Of a DNA stretch of 64,000 bases, positions 23,902-32,318 are shown piece after piece. The notes under the pieces were generated by a model, which worked only from the letters and a program-made list of their open reading frames with translations, made no database searches and was not told where the DNA came from. The position numbers and the translations under genes were made by a program. Position 1 is the stretch's first letter, and each line of letters begins with the position of its first letter. Location: assembly GCA_964558465.1 (NCBI GenBank), contig CAZLEF010000009.1, positions 43,873 to 107,872 on the forward strand, written 5' to 3'. The stretch comes from JACJYC01 sp964558465 (GTDB lineage Bacteria; Bacteroidota; Bacteroidia; Chitinophagales; Saprospiraceae).

Positions 23902-25242
23902 TCAAAAGGTGAAACCCTCACCCACCAGCATTCCGGCGATCACGGCCGTCATAAAACACGCTATGGAGCCCCCTACCAGTGCCATGATACCCAGTTCTGT
24001 CAGGTTTTTTCGTTGATTAGGGGCCAGGGCGCCGATGCCTCCGATCTGGATGCCGATAGAAGAAAAATTGGAAAACCCGCACAAAGCATAGGTTGCGATC
24101 AGGACGGATTTGGGGTTGAGCGGATGCGCGGAGCCCTGGATAGCGCTCAGATCGGAATAAGCGACCACTTCATTGATCGCGGTTTTTTTGCCCAGCAAGG
24201 CGCCGACGGCCATCAGATCCTGGTTGGGTACACCCAGCAACCACGCCAGGGGGGCAAAGATAAATCCAAGTATGCTCTCCAGATTCAAGCCGATAAACTG
24301 GCCGTTGGTTTGGTAATGGATCCATAAATTGGCGCCGGTGACTTCGCCGATGGAACCGAGAATGCCGTTCAGCAAAGCGATCAAAGCGATAAAAACCAGT
24401 AACATGGCGCCTACATTCACGGCGAGTTTTACGCCGTCGGTGGTTCCGAGCGAAATGGCGTCGAGCAGGTTGTTGCCCACCTTTTCGCGGGGCACCGCCA
24501 AATTGGTATTGATCTCATCCGGGCGGTCTTGCGGATACAGGATCTTGGCCGCCACCACAGCCGCCGGGGCCGACATAATGGATGCCGTCAGAAAGTGGAT
24601 GGCAAATTCGGGCCCCAGCAAAGCTACAAACAGGGCAAATACGCCACCGGCAATGGTGGCCATTCCACCCACCATGACACAAAGGATCTCGGACGGGGTC
24701 ATTTTCTCCAGGTACGGCTTGATGACCAGCGGCGCCTCGGTTTGCCCAATAAATACATTAGCCGCTGAGGCGGTGGTTTCCGCGCCGGATAACCGCATGA
24801 ATTTGCTCATCAGCCAGGCGAACCCGTAAATGATCTTTTGCAAAATCCCAAAATAAAACAAGACCGATGAGAAGGCCGAAAAGAAAACCACCGTGGGCAA
24901 TACCTTGAAGGCAAACATATAACCCACTTTATAAACCACCCGCTCGCCAGTGCTGAAATCCATCGACTGGACCCAGGTCTCTTCCGGCCAGCTTCCAAAG
25001 ATGAAAGTAGCGCCGGCCTGTGTAAAAGTGAGCAGGTTGACAAATCCGTCGGCAATCAATTGGAAGATCGCATAAACAAACGGCACCTTTAATATGGAAA
25101 TGCAAAGAATAAATTGCAGGGCAATACCGCCTGCGACAAGGCGCCAGTTGATGGCTTTCCGGTTCCTGCTGAAAGTGTAACAGATCCCTAATAATGCCAT
25201 CAGGCCAAGTATTCCGCGCGCAAAATTGATGATGAATTCCAT
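23902..25242 (-). CDS. Concentrative nucleoside transporter (NupC/CNT family)
   Basis: 446 residues with many hydrophobic helices. The CNT signatures are present: GQTEAPLVIKPYLEKM in the first substrate-binding hairpin, GGMATIAGGVFALFVALLG before the next helix, and NEVVAYSDL with ALCGFSNFSSIGIQIGGIG near the end. CNT proteins import nucleosides with protons or sodium. The uridine kinase gene starts only 100 bases away in the opposite direction, so uptake and phosphorylation of pyrimidine nucleosides are probably linked. The insertion AGATFIFGSWPEETWVQSM between early helices is typical of longer CNT members. Confidence 0.92.
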   Translation of the reverse strand: MEFIINFARGILGLMALLGICYTFSRNRKAINWRLVAGGIALQFILCISILKVPFVYAIFQLIADGFVNLLTFTQAGATFIFGSWPEETWVQSMDFSTGERVVYKVGYMFAFKVLPTVVFFSAFSSVLFYFGILQKIIYGFAWLMSKFMRLSGAETTASAANVFIGQTEAPLVIKPYLEKMTPSEILCVMVGGMATIAGGVFALFVALLGPEFAIHFLTASIMSAPAAVVAAKILYPQDRPDEINTNLAVPREKVGNNLLDAISLGTTDGVKLAVNVGAMLLVFIALIALLNGILGSIGEVTGANLWIHYQTNGQFIGLNLESILGFIFAPLAWLLGVPNQDLMAVGALLGKKTAINEVVAYSDLSAIQGSAHPLNPKSVLIATYALCGFSNFSSIGIQIGGIGALAPNQRKNLTELGIMALVGGSIACFMTAVIAGMLVGEGFTF

Positions 25243-25292
25243 TGGTCGTTTGTATTATAGGCGGTTTCCAGTCCGGCCAAATGTAAATATTT

Positions 25293-25324
25293 TTGCGGTT
25301 ATCACCCGGCCTTTTTTAATTTTG
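25293..25324 (+). promoter_or_regulatory. Promoter of the uridine kinase gene
   Basis: TTG (25293-25295), 21 bases, then TAATTTTG (25317-25324). On the other strand, CAAATGTA at 25278-25285 reads TACATTTG and may be the -7 element for the divergent nucleoside transporter. The 100-base spacer thus probably holds two divergent promoters. Confidence 0.55.
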
Positions 25325-25342
25325 CGCAGTTTGCGGCAATAT

Positions 25343-26002
25343 ATGAAACCATTTATCATCGGTATTACAGGTGGGAGCGGCTCGGGAAAAACCAGTTTTA
25401 TCCGGCAGTTGCGCCAACAATTCAAACCGGGCGAACTCTGCATCATCTCCCAGGACGACTATTACTTCCCGCTCCATCAGCAGGAAAAGGACGATCTGGG
25501 TATCGAAAATTTTGACCTGCCCAAATCCATTGACAAAAAGGCTTTCCTGGCCGATATTCTCCTGCTGATGGAAGGTAAGGCCGTCCAGCGGACCGAATAC
25601 ACCTTCAACAACAAAGTCGCTGATCCGCGTACCATTACCTTCGAGCCCGCCCCGGTTTTACTCGTGGAGGGGATTTTTGTTTTTCATTATAAAAAAATTC
25701 GCAAATTACTGGACCTCAAGGTTTTCCTTCATGCCAAAGAAAACCTGAAAGTCATTCGCCGCATCAAAAGGGACCAGGCAGAACGCAATTATCCCTTGGA
25801 GGACGTTCTTTACCGCTACGAAAAACACGTGTTGCCTACCTTCGAAAGGTATATCCAGCCTTATGCGGAAGATGCCGATCTGGTGATCAACAACAACCAG
25901 AGTTTTGATATGGGCATGAGGGTCTTTACCGGGTTCATCCGCGATTTTCTTCATAACCGCCGGGATGGTCAGGAGAACAATATCCCGCCATTGATATCAT
26001 AA
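25343..26002 (+). CDS. udk: Uridine kinase
   Basis: 219 residues from the ATG at 25343, chosen because MKPFIIGITGGSGSGKTSF places the Walker A loop at the normal position; the frame stays open upstream but only through the promoter. QDDYYFPL follows the P-loop as in uridine kinases and phosphoribulokinase relatives, EGIFVFH is the Walker B-like segment and RRIKRD with the following RN is the lid. It phosphorylates uridine and cytidine to UMP and CMP in pyrimidine salvage. It is divergent from the nucleoside transporter, and its last 34 bases overlap the convergent SDR gene. Confidence 0.9.
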   Translation: MKPFIIGITGGSGSGKTSFIRQLRQQFKPGELCIISQDDYYFPLHQQEKDDLGIENFDLPKSIDKKAFLADILLLMEGKAVQRTEYTFNNKVADPRTITFEPAPVLLVEGIFVFHYKKIRKLLDLKVFLHAKENLKVIRRIKRDQAERNYPLEDVLYRYEKHVLPTFERYIQPYAEDADLVINNNQSFDMGMRVFTGFIRDFLHNRRDGQENNIPPLIS

Positions 26003-26721
26003 TTGACCCCGGTAATAAACCCGGCCTCGTCCGAAGCCAGAAATGCGATGAGATTGGCCACCTCCTCCGCCGTTCCTTCCCGCCGCAAGGGTGTTCCGCC
26101 TGCTACCCGCTCGCGGATCTCCGGCGCCGTGAATTTGTCGTGAAAAATGGTTGTGATCAACCCCGGACACACGCAATTCACCCGGATGCCATCGGGCCCC
26201 AGTTCCTTGGCCATCGCCCGTGTAAAGGTCATGATCGCCCCTTTGGCCGCCCCGTAAGCCGACGCCCCGTTGCCGCCGCCTTCCCGCCCGGCTGCCGATG
26301 CCATATTCACCACTGATCCGCCTCGCGGCATAAAACCCTTTACAGCCTTTTGCATCAGAAAAGTGGACTTGGCGTTCAGGGCCATCGTCTGGTCCCAGAA
26401 ATCTTCGTCCATTTCGGCCAGCTTTTTCCGGGCGATCAAGCCGCCGGCGTTGTTGACCAGAATATGGATCTCCGGGCCAAAAGCCGCCCGGGTTTCCGCC
26501 ACCAGGCGCCGGCAGTCTTCCCAACGGGTCACGTCGGCCCGGATAGCCATCCCCTCGCCGCCCGCTTTCCGGATCATCTCCAGGGTTTCTTCTGTTTTTT
26601 CTGGCGAATTGTGGTAATTGACGGCCACTTTTGCGCCCAGCGCGGCCAGTTTCAAGGAGACCGCCCGGCCGATATCCCGCCCGCCGCCCGTGACGATCGC
26701 AACTTTGTTTTTCAGGTTCAT
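25969..26721 (-). CDS. SDR-family NAD(P)-dependent oxidoreductase
   Basis: 250 residues. The cofactor motif TGGGRDIGRA (10-19), the NNAGG segment, catalytic Ser in NMASAAGREGGG and the YGAAK pair (Tyr and Lys) mark a classical short-chain dehydrogenase; GVNYDINGGILFS is the usual C-terminus. The family includes 3-oxoacyl-ACP reductases (FabG) and sugar or alcohol dehydrogenases. The first Gly-rich loop carries Arg-Asp instead of the more common Arg-Gly, and Ala-Val-Asn-Tyr-His after beta-2 suggests NADP. The substrate cannot be named. It overlaps the end of udk by 34 bases on the opposite strand. Confidence 0.88.
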   Translation of the reverse strand: MNLKNKVAIVTGGGRDIGRAVSLKLAALGAKVAVNYHNSPEKTEETLEMIRKAGGEGMAIRADVTRWEDCRRLVAETRAAFGPEIHILVNNAGGLIARKKLAEMDEDFWDQTMALNAKSTFLMQKAVKGFMPRGGSVVNMASAAGREGGGNGASAYGAAKGAIMTFTRAMAKELGPDGIRVNCVCPGLITTIFHDKFTAPEIRERVAGGTPLRREGTAEEVANLIAFLASDEAGFITGVNYDINGGILFS

Positions 26722-26790
26722 CGTTCCTTATTTTGAAAACTCCGCCAGTATAGCTATTTTTCCTGTTGTTCCAAAATAAACCGCCTAAAT

Positions 26791-26949
26791 CATGCGAATC
26801 AATCGTTCATGATGGTTTATCGTTGTTTATGCGAATCAATAGTTAAAAAGGGAACTTGGGGGCGGCAACTCAACACAAGGACACAAAGGTTTCACAAAGC
26901 ACACAAAGGAAATTGTGACTTTGTGCTTCCCCTTGTGTCTTTGTGTTAA
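26791..26949. repeat. Intergenic repeats: CGAATCAAT words and an ACACAAAG inverted repeat
   Basis: The 338-base spacer before the propeller gene has no gene. It holds two TGCGAATCAAT words (26793 and 26830) and a long imperfect inverted repeat, about 26872-26904 against 26914-26947, built from AACACAAGGACACAAAGG and its complement. The second type is seen in many genomes as an intergenic palindrome. The remaining bases show nothing recognisable. Confidence 0.65.
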
Positions 26950-27059
26950 AAAACGCGGAGGCAGCAAGATTGAACCATCCTCCAATGGACCTTCGGGATA
27001 GTTGTTAAGCTGCCGCTGCCCCGACCATCATCAACCACCATAAAACATAACCAACTAAA

Positions 27060-29756
27060 ATGAACCATCCACCCATTCTTCAAAACCGGTTGCGTCTGAT
27101 CTGCTTCTTGCTGTTATTCTCCGCCGGCCTTTCCGCACAAAACCCGTTTACCGACCAGGTTTTGAGCCGCCTTCCCTATCGCAATATCGGCCCGTTCCGG
27201 CAGGGCGGCTGGATTGTGGACCTGGCCGTACCTGAATCTCCTGCGCAGGCCCACCTTTACACCCTGTACGCCGCCACCCGCAACGGCGGCCTGTACAAAA
27301 CCACCAATAACGGCGTTACCTGGAATTCGGTGTTCAACCAGCCGGATGTGCATGCCCTTGGGGCCGTAGCGGTAGCGCCTTCCAACCAGGACATCGTCTG
27401 GCTCGGTACCGGCGACTCGTATTACGCCCGCAGTTCCTACGCCGGAAACGGAGTGTTTAAATCCACCGACGGCGGCAAAACCTGGCGCCATTGCGGCCTG
27501 CCTGAAAGCCACCATATCGGCAAGATCCTCATCCATCCGCGCAACCCGGACATCGTGTACGTCGCGGCAATGGGCCATCTGTTTTCAGCGAATGAAGAAC
27601 GCGGGGTCTTCAAAACCATGGACGGTGGCAAAACCTGGACAAAGGTCCTGTATATCAGCGATAAAACCGGGGTGGTGGATATGGCGATGGACCCTTCCAA
27701 ACCCGATATCGTGTACGCCGCAGCCTACGAAAAATACCGCTACCCCTGGACGTTTATTGCCGGCGGACCGGAAAGCGGGATTTATAAAACAACCGACGGC
27801 GGCAAAAAATGGCAAAAACTGGGCGGGGGTTTACCCTCCGGCAAGATCGGACGCATCGGCCTGGATGTCTGCCGTTCCAAACCGAACATCATTTACGCCG
27901 TCGTCGAAAATGTGAATCTCCGGGACCCCTTGCCTGCCGAGGTCGAACAGGAAAAAAAGCGGAATATCGAATCCCGGCCCCGGCCCGTCGGCGGCGAGGT
28001 GTACCGGAGTGAGAATGGCGGCAAAACCTGGCGCAAGATGAACCGGCCCGAAGACAATGTTGGCGGCAAGGCGGCCTATTCCTTCAATACCTTGCGCATC
28101 GACCCCAACAATGACCAGAAAGTATACGTCACCGGCCTCAACCTGCAAAGCACCACAGATGGCGGCCTTTCATGGCATGGCATCGAATGGACCGATACCG
28201 CCAAGGTGTTCAACAGCGCGTTCGGCGACGTCCGCACTGCCTGGATTGACCCGCAAAATTCGCAACGCATCATTATGGGCTCCGACGGCGGCATCCACAT
28301 CAGCTACGACGGTGGCAAAACCTGCGATTATTACGACAACCTGCCGCTGGGAGAGGTTTATGCCGTGGGGGTTGATATGGCCGAACCCTACAACGTATAC
28401 GCAGGCCTGCAGGACCACGACTCCTGGAAAGGCCCCAGCAACGGCTGGTCGGGCCTGATCACCCTCGAAAACTGGGTTCCGGTCGGCAACGGCGACGGCA
28501 TGTACAACCAGGTCGACCCCACCGACAACCGTTGGGTATACAACAACACCCAATTCGGCGACCACCACCGGCTCGACCAATGGACGGGCGAACGCGTTCC
28601 CATCGAACCCCGCCGCGAACCAGGACAAACACCCTACCGCTGGAACTGGACACCCCCGATCCACCTCTCTCCCCACAACAGCCGCATCGTCTACACCGGC
28701 GCCGAAGTCCTCCTGCGTTCCCTCGACCAAGGCGACCACTGGCAACCCATCAGCCCCGACCTGACCACCAACCACCCGGATCGAATCAACGGACAAGGGC
28801 ATATCCAGTATTGCACCATCACCACGATCTCGGAATCTCCTGCTCAGGCCGGCCTTATCTGGGTGGGAACCGATGATGGTAAGGTGTGGATGACACCCAA
28901 CTTCGGCGGAGAATGGAAAGAACTGACAACTGCCGTCGGCGCAGCAGGCGGGCCGGAAGACCGCTGGGTCAGCCGGGTTTGGGCCTCCCGGCACGACCCC
29001 GCCACCGCTTATGTCTGCAAAAACGGCTTCCGGAACGACGATTTTAAACCCTATGTGTTCAAAACCACCGATTACGGTCGCACCTGGACCGCCATCTCGC
29101 GCGGCCTGCCGGATAAACCTGTGAACGTGATTGCGGAAGACCCCAAAAATCCGCTTTTGCTCTTTCTGGGCAACGACCGGGGCGTTTATGTTTCCCTCAC
29201 CGGCGGCAAAACCTGGGAATCGTTCCAGAATAATATGCCCGCTGTTCCGGTGCACGATCTCGTGGTTCACCCCCGCGAGAACGACCTGGTTGCTGGTACC
29301 TACGGCCGGAGCCTTTTCATCGCCGATATCTCCCCGCTCCAGGAATGGAAAAACCATATCCTGGCCAAAGACCTCTACCTGTTCGACATAGAACCCAAAC
29401 CCTGGCGCCGCGAAGGCGTTTTGGGGTCCAATTATTTCCTCTATGGCGACCGCCACCTTTCGGCGCCCAACGAACACAACGGCCTGACCTGTTATTTTTA
29501 TCTCAGGGAAAATACTGCCGGCTCCGTCCGAATCAAAGTCAGCGATATGGCCGGCCAACTGGTGACTGAATGGGAGCAACCCGCCCTGACAGGCCTTAAC
29601 CGTGCAGAATGGGACCTCCGGAGATCCGGCAGCGGCTACCGGCGCCCTGTGGTTGATCCGGGCGAATATACCATCTCCATTGAATACGCCGGAAGATCAG
29701 CGGCCAAAACGGGCCGGTTTACAAAGGTAATTGGCTGGAAAACGGGAGATGATTGA
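27060..29756 (+). CDS. Secreted Asp-box (BNR / VPS10-like) beta-propeller protein
   Basis: 898 residues with a signal peptide (to about 27, ending GLSAQ). The body contains repeated Asp-box motifs S/T-x-D-G-G-K-T-W: STDGGKTW, TMDGGKTW, TTDGGKKW, SENGGKTW and TTDYGRTW are seen, each between beta strands, giving a two-propeller sortilin-like structure over about residues 30-760. A C-terminal beta-sandwich of about 110 residues (GSVRIKVSDMAGQL ... PGEYTISIEYAG) resembles FlgD-type Ig folds. Bacterial members are annotated as glycosyl hydrolases or sialidase-like, but I cannot see the sialidase Arg triad, so enzymatic function is unproven. There is no T9SS tail; a terminator follows at 29921. Confidence 0.85.
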   Translation: MNHPPILQNRLRLICFLLLFSAGLSAQNPFTDQVLSRLPYRNIGPFRQGGWIVDLAVPESPAQAHLYTLYAATRNGGLYKTTNNGVTWNSVFNQPDVHALGAVAVAPSNQDIVWLGTGDSYYARSSYAGNGVFKSTDGGKTWRHCGLPESHHIGKILIHPRNPDIVYVAAMGHLFSANEERGVFKTMDGGKTWTKVLYISDKTGVVDMAMDPSKPDIVYAAAYEKYRYPWTFIAGGPESGIYKTTDGGKKWQKLGGGLPSGKIGRIGLDVCRSKPNIIYAVVENVNLRDPLPAEVEQEKKRNIESRPRPVGGEVYRSENGGKTWRKMNRPEDNVGGKAAYSFNTLRIDPNNDQKVYVTGLNLQSTTDGGLSWHGIEWTDTAKVFNSAFGDVRTAWIDPQNSQRIIMGSDGGIHISYDGGKTCDYYDNLPLGEVYAVGVDMAEPYNVYAGLQDHDSWKGPSNGWSGLITLENWVPVGNGDGMYNQVDPTDNRWVYNNTQFGDHHRLDQWTGERVPIEPRREPGQTPYRWNWTPPIHLSPHNSRIVYTGAEVLLRSLDQGDHWQPISPDLTTNHPDRINGQGHIQYCTITTISESPAQAGLIWVGTDDGKVWMTPNFGGEWKELTTAVGAAGGPEDRWVSRVWASRHDPATAYVCKNGFRNDDFKPYVFKTTDYGRTWTAISRGLPDKPVNVIAEDPKNPLLLFLGNDRGVYVSLTGGKTWESFQNNMPAVPVHDLVVHPRENDLVAGTYGRSLFIADISPLQEWKNHILAKDLYLFDIEPKPWRREGVLGSNYFLYGDRHLSAPNEHNGLTCYFYLRENTAGSVRIKVSDMAGQLVTEWEQPALTGLNRAEWDLRRSGSGYRRPVVDPGEYTISIEYAGRSAAKTGRFTKVIGWKTGDD

Positions 29757-29757
29757 A

Positions 29758-29902
29758 CCAATCGACCACACCGCGGCGTGGCGAATCAATCGAATCATTC
29801 CAATTAATTGTTTATTCGTTGATTTGTTTATTCGTTGATTTGTTGATTTGAGGGCTGACGTTTCCAATCAATCGACCACGCCGCAGCGTGGCGAATCAAT
29901 CG
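29758..29902. repeat. Direct copies of a palindromic repeat plus 16-bp tandem
   Basis: ATCGACCACACCGCGGCGTG at 29761 and ATCGACCACGCCGCAGCGTG at 29871 begin two 32-base direct copies that both continue GCGAATCAATCG. Each has an internal CCACGCC/GGCGTGG palindrome. Between them TTTATTCGTTGATTTG occurs twice in tandem (29811-29826, 29827-29842) with a partial third. The palindrome core recurs at 55050 and 55873-55926. Confidence 0.8.
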
Positions 29903-29920
29903 TTCCAATCGAATCAATTA

Positions 29921-29956
29921 AAAAACCCCGACCTGCAGGGAGCGGGTCAGGGTTTT
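29921..29956 (+). terminator. Rho-independent terminator after the propeller gene
   Basis: AAAACCCCGACC (about 29922-29934) pairs with GGTCAGGGTTTT (29945-29956) with one mismatch, around a 10-base loop. It is about 165 bases after the stop codon, beyond the repeats, and could act in both directions. Confidence 0.65.
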
Positions 29957-30101
29957 GTGGGGTAGTTCAGGGATTATAATGGACTTTGGTGTTTTGGTTT
30001 TTTGCGGTTATACACTTTGTGAATTGATACCTTTGTTTCCCGTTTCGTTACCGAAAGGCCGAAAAAATTAAAATTTCTTCCCGATATAACCGGACTTCCG
30101 T

Positions 30102-30109
30102 TATTTTTG
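30102..30109 (+). promoter_or_regulatory. -7 element of the sigma/anti-sigma operon
   Basis: TATTTTTG fits TAnnTTTG; the start codon of the sigma factor is at 30148. A clear TTG at the right distance is lacking, so another sigma factor, perhaps the gene's own product, may help recognise it. Confidence 0.4.
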
Positions 30110-30147
30110 GAATCTTTTGGGTAACAAAACCTAAAACCGCTGCATCA

Positions 30148-30696
30148 ATGGGTGAGTATCAAAATGATGAACAACGTTTAAGTCGCCTGGCAACCGGCGA
30201 TAACCGGGAATGGAAAATATGGTACGACGATATGCGCAGTCCTTTCCGGGCCTTTTTTATGCGGCATTCCGCACTCGGCCCGGAGGACGTCACGGCGTTG
30301 TACCACGAAACCATGGTCGTTTTTCATCGCAATGTAACGACAGGTAAACTGACCCCGCCTCTGCAAAGTTCGCTTCGAACCTATTTGTTTGGCATCGGCA
30401 AACTGGTTTATAAAAAAAGCCATGCCGCTGCCGTCAACTGGGACGACGACATCCCGGATATGCCGGTTCTCCCGGAAGTGGAAGACCGCGCCGAACGCGA
30501 AGCCCAGGCTGCGCTGGTGCGCCGCTTGCTGGATCGGGTCGGCGAACCGTGCCGGGAAATTTTAACCCTGGTATATATTAAAGGTTACGCGATGGAGTCT
30601 GTAGCCACCGAGATGGGCATCGCTTCCGAGGGCGCCGCCCGCAAACGAAAATTTGATTGCTTGCAAAAATTACGCGACTGGATGAAGGCGCCTTAA
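30148..30696 (+). CDS. ECF-type RNA polymerase sigma factor
   Basis: 182 residues. Region 2 (about 25-95) reads FMRHSALGPEDVTALYHETMVVFHRN and ends in LRTYLFGIGKLVYKK, the -10 recognition helix of extracytoplasmic sigma factors. A linker of acidic residues (WDDDIPDMPVLPEVED) leads to region 4 (about 125-180): GEPCREILTLVYIKGYAMESVATEMGIAS is the helix-turn-helix that reads the -35 element. It should direct RNA polymerase to a small regulon in response to a surface or stress signal. The next gene begins 12 bases later and looks like its anti-sigma factor. Confidence 0.9.
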   Translation: MGEYQNDEQRLSRLATGDNREWKIWYDDMRSPFRAFFMRHSALGPEDVTALYHETMVVFHRNVTTGKLTPPLQSSLRTYLFGIGKLVYKKSHAAAVNWDDDIPDMPVLPEVEDRAEREAQAALVRRLLDRVGEPCREILTLVYIKGYAMESVATEMGIASEGAARKRKFDCLQKLRDWMKAP

Positions 30697-30708
30697 AAAC
30701 CCGAAGAA

Positions 30709-31635
30709 ATGCAAACAGAGAATCATACACAGATCGAAACGATAGAACGTTACCTGCGGGGCGGGATGACGGCTGAAGAGCGTATTGCTTTTGCCGGCCG
30801 GCTGGCAGGCGATGAGGCCTTGCAACAAGAAACCGAAGACTTTGAACGGATCTTGGGAGGGTTCCGGACACTATGCGAAGAACAGCTTCTGGCGGATTTC
30901 ACCGAATGGGATAAAGAATCCGGGGAGGAAGACGAACTGGCCCTGATCGAGGCTTTCCTGAACGGCGAATTGTCGGCCGAAAACCGGAATAAAGTTTTGG
31001 AACGCCTGGAAACCGACCTGGCTTTCGGCGAAAAAATGAACCAGCATAAAACCCTGCTGGCCGGCTTCGAAGCGATCCGTTCAGAGGAATTTGAAGGCCA
31101 TTTGAAAACCTGGGAAAGCAACGCTGAAAAAGGGAAAACCCGGAAACTGACGCCCGTGAAAACCTGGGTTTACCGCCTGGCCGCCGCCGCTTCCGTGCTC
31201 TTGCTGGCCGGCGTAGGCCTCCATTGGTATGCGGCCAACCATTTCAGTGCAAGCGCGCTCGAAGAACAATTTTACCAGGCTCCCAACCTGGGTGGAACCA
31301 TGCGCGGAGATTCCCAAATTGGCGACCCGCTCGTCATTGCCTACGAAAAGGCCCACCGGCAAATGGCGGCAAAAGAATTTTCCGGCGCCGAAAGCGCTTT
31401 CCAAAATGTATTGTCCCTCCTTGGAATGCTCAAACCGGATGAACTCACCCAAAAGAATTATCGCGACAATGCCGAATGGAATATTGTGCTGGCACAATTA
31501 GCACAGGGTAAAACCGGAGAAAAATTCCGGGAACGCCTGGATGCCGTGGCCGGGGATGCAGGGCATACCTACAACGCCCAGGCTGCAAGATTGAAGGAAA
31601 AAATGGCCAGCGTTTGGTTCCGGTGGGTGAATTGA
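30709..31635 (+). CDS. Probable anti-sigma factor, single-pass membrane protein
   Basis: 308 residues. Two tandem helical modules open the protein: IERYLRGGMTAEERIAFAGR (about 9-28) and IEAFLNGELSAENRNKVLER (about 82-101) are clear duplicates and resemble the N-terminal sigma-binding helices of zinc-less anti-sigma factors. A single membrane helix is at about 150-172 (LAAAASVLLLAGVGLHWY). The outside part (about 180-308) has helical repeats (AYEKAHRQMAAKEFSGAESA) like a TPR region. It follows the sigma factor gene by 12 bases. The inferred job is to hold the sigma factor until a periplasmic signal is sensed. The duplicated module is unusual. Confidence 0.7.
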   Translation: MQTENHTQIETIERYLRGGMTAEERIAFAGRLAGDEALQQETEDFERILGGFRTLCEEQLLADFTEWDKESGEEDELALIEAFLNGELSAENRNKVLERLETDLAFGEKMNQHKTLLAGFEAIRSEEFEGHLKTWESNAEKGKTRKLTPVKTWVYRLAAAASVLLLAGVGLHWYAANHFSASALEEQFYQAPNLGGTMRGDSQIGDPLVIAYEKAHRQMAAKEFSGAESAFQNVLSLLGMLKPDELTQKNYRDNAEWNIVLAQLAQGKTGEKFRERLDAVAGDAGHTYNAQAARLKEKMASVWFRWVN

Positions 31636-31744
31636 GACTGCCTGCGGCAGAAATGGACCCTGAGGACATGTTTGTGCGCTGATGGGGGTCGTCTTTCCGG
31701 CTCTTTTCTTTACCTATTTATCCCCAATCATATGAAATGAATAA

Positions 31745-31990
31745 GGCAAGCCCCGGGTCATCACCTACAACCTGTTCGACCGCTTCGACCCCGTTTCCGG
31801 CATCTTCTCCATGGCTCGCACCACCGGCTATACCTGCGTCGCGGCGGCCAACCTGCTGCTTACCGAGGGCTTTGCGCGCAAGGGCGTATGCCCGCCGGAA
31901 TACATCGGCGACGACCCACAAAACCTGGCCTTCCTGTTCAGCTATCTGGAAGAACGCGGGGTGACGTATCGCAAAAACATCGCCTGTGGG
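31745..31990 (+). pseudogene. Fossil C-terminal fragment of a saccharopine dehydrogenase
   Basis: In the frame that starts after the stop at 31742, the translation reads VITYNLFDRFDPVSGIFSMA (from 31757) and continues RTTGYTCVAAANLLLTEGF, then KGVCPPEYIG and FSYLEERGVTYRK. This is the C-terminal end of a saccharopine dehydrogenase family protein (the SMARTTG segment and the PPE-x-(I/V)G turn are characteristic). Everything upstream is missing, and after about 31990 the frame runs into unrelated sequence. It is about 80 codons of an enzyme of normally about 400, so a deletion remnant. An internal ATG at 31811 keeps it formally open to 32149, but expression as a protein seems unlikely. Confidence 0.75.
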
Positions 31991-32282
31991 GAACGCGGAA
32001 AAGCGGACATGTCCGGCGGGTTTATTCGTAATCAATACGCCACAACGCATGTTATAATCTATTGCCGCATCTCCGTAATACCCGACCAGTCAACCGCAGA
32101 TTTGAAATCCGGACAAAACTGGCGTCTTCCAGGTCCCTGCCCTGGCTAAACAGGATGACGGAAAAAGCGGAGGCGCCTTTTCTTGCCCGGCAACCGGCAT
32201 TAAACCATACTTAATGACGACTCTGACCGCATTATAACCCCAAAACGAATTTATAGTCCCCATTCATCACCCACCCAAATGA
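31991..32282. other. Spacer with no recognised gene
   Basis: About 290 bases between the saccharopine dehydrogenase fossil and the first sulfatase promoter. I see no convincing reading frame, repeat or RNA in it. Confidence 0.5.
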
Positions 32283-32290
32283 TATCTTTG
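32283..32290 (+). promoter_or_regulatory. -7 element of the sulfatase locus
   Basis: TATCTTTG matches TAnnTTTG and lies 28 bases before the first sulfatase start codon. The -33 region shows TTC rather than TTG, suggesting a promoter that needs an activator, in line with the HTCS two genes downstream. Confidence 0.5.
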
Positions 32291-32318
32291 AGACTATAAT
32301 AAATCAAATTTCCTCTTC

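Noticed and set aside
28170..29579. Long minus-strand open frame opposite the Asp-box propeller gene
   Set aside because: It is a shadow frame of a repetitive, GC-rich coding gene: no domain, and the plus-strand gene has signal peptide, repeated motifs and a terminator.
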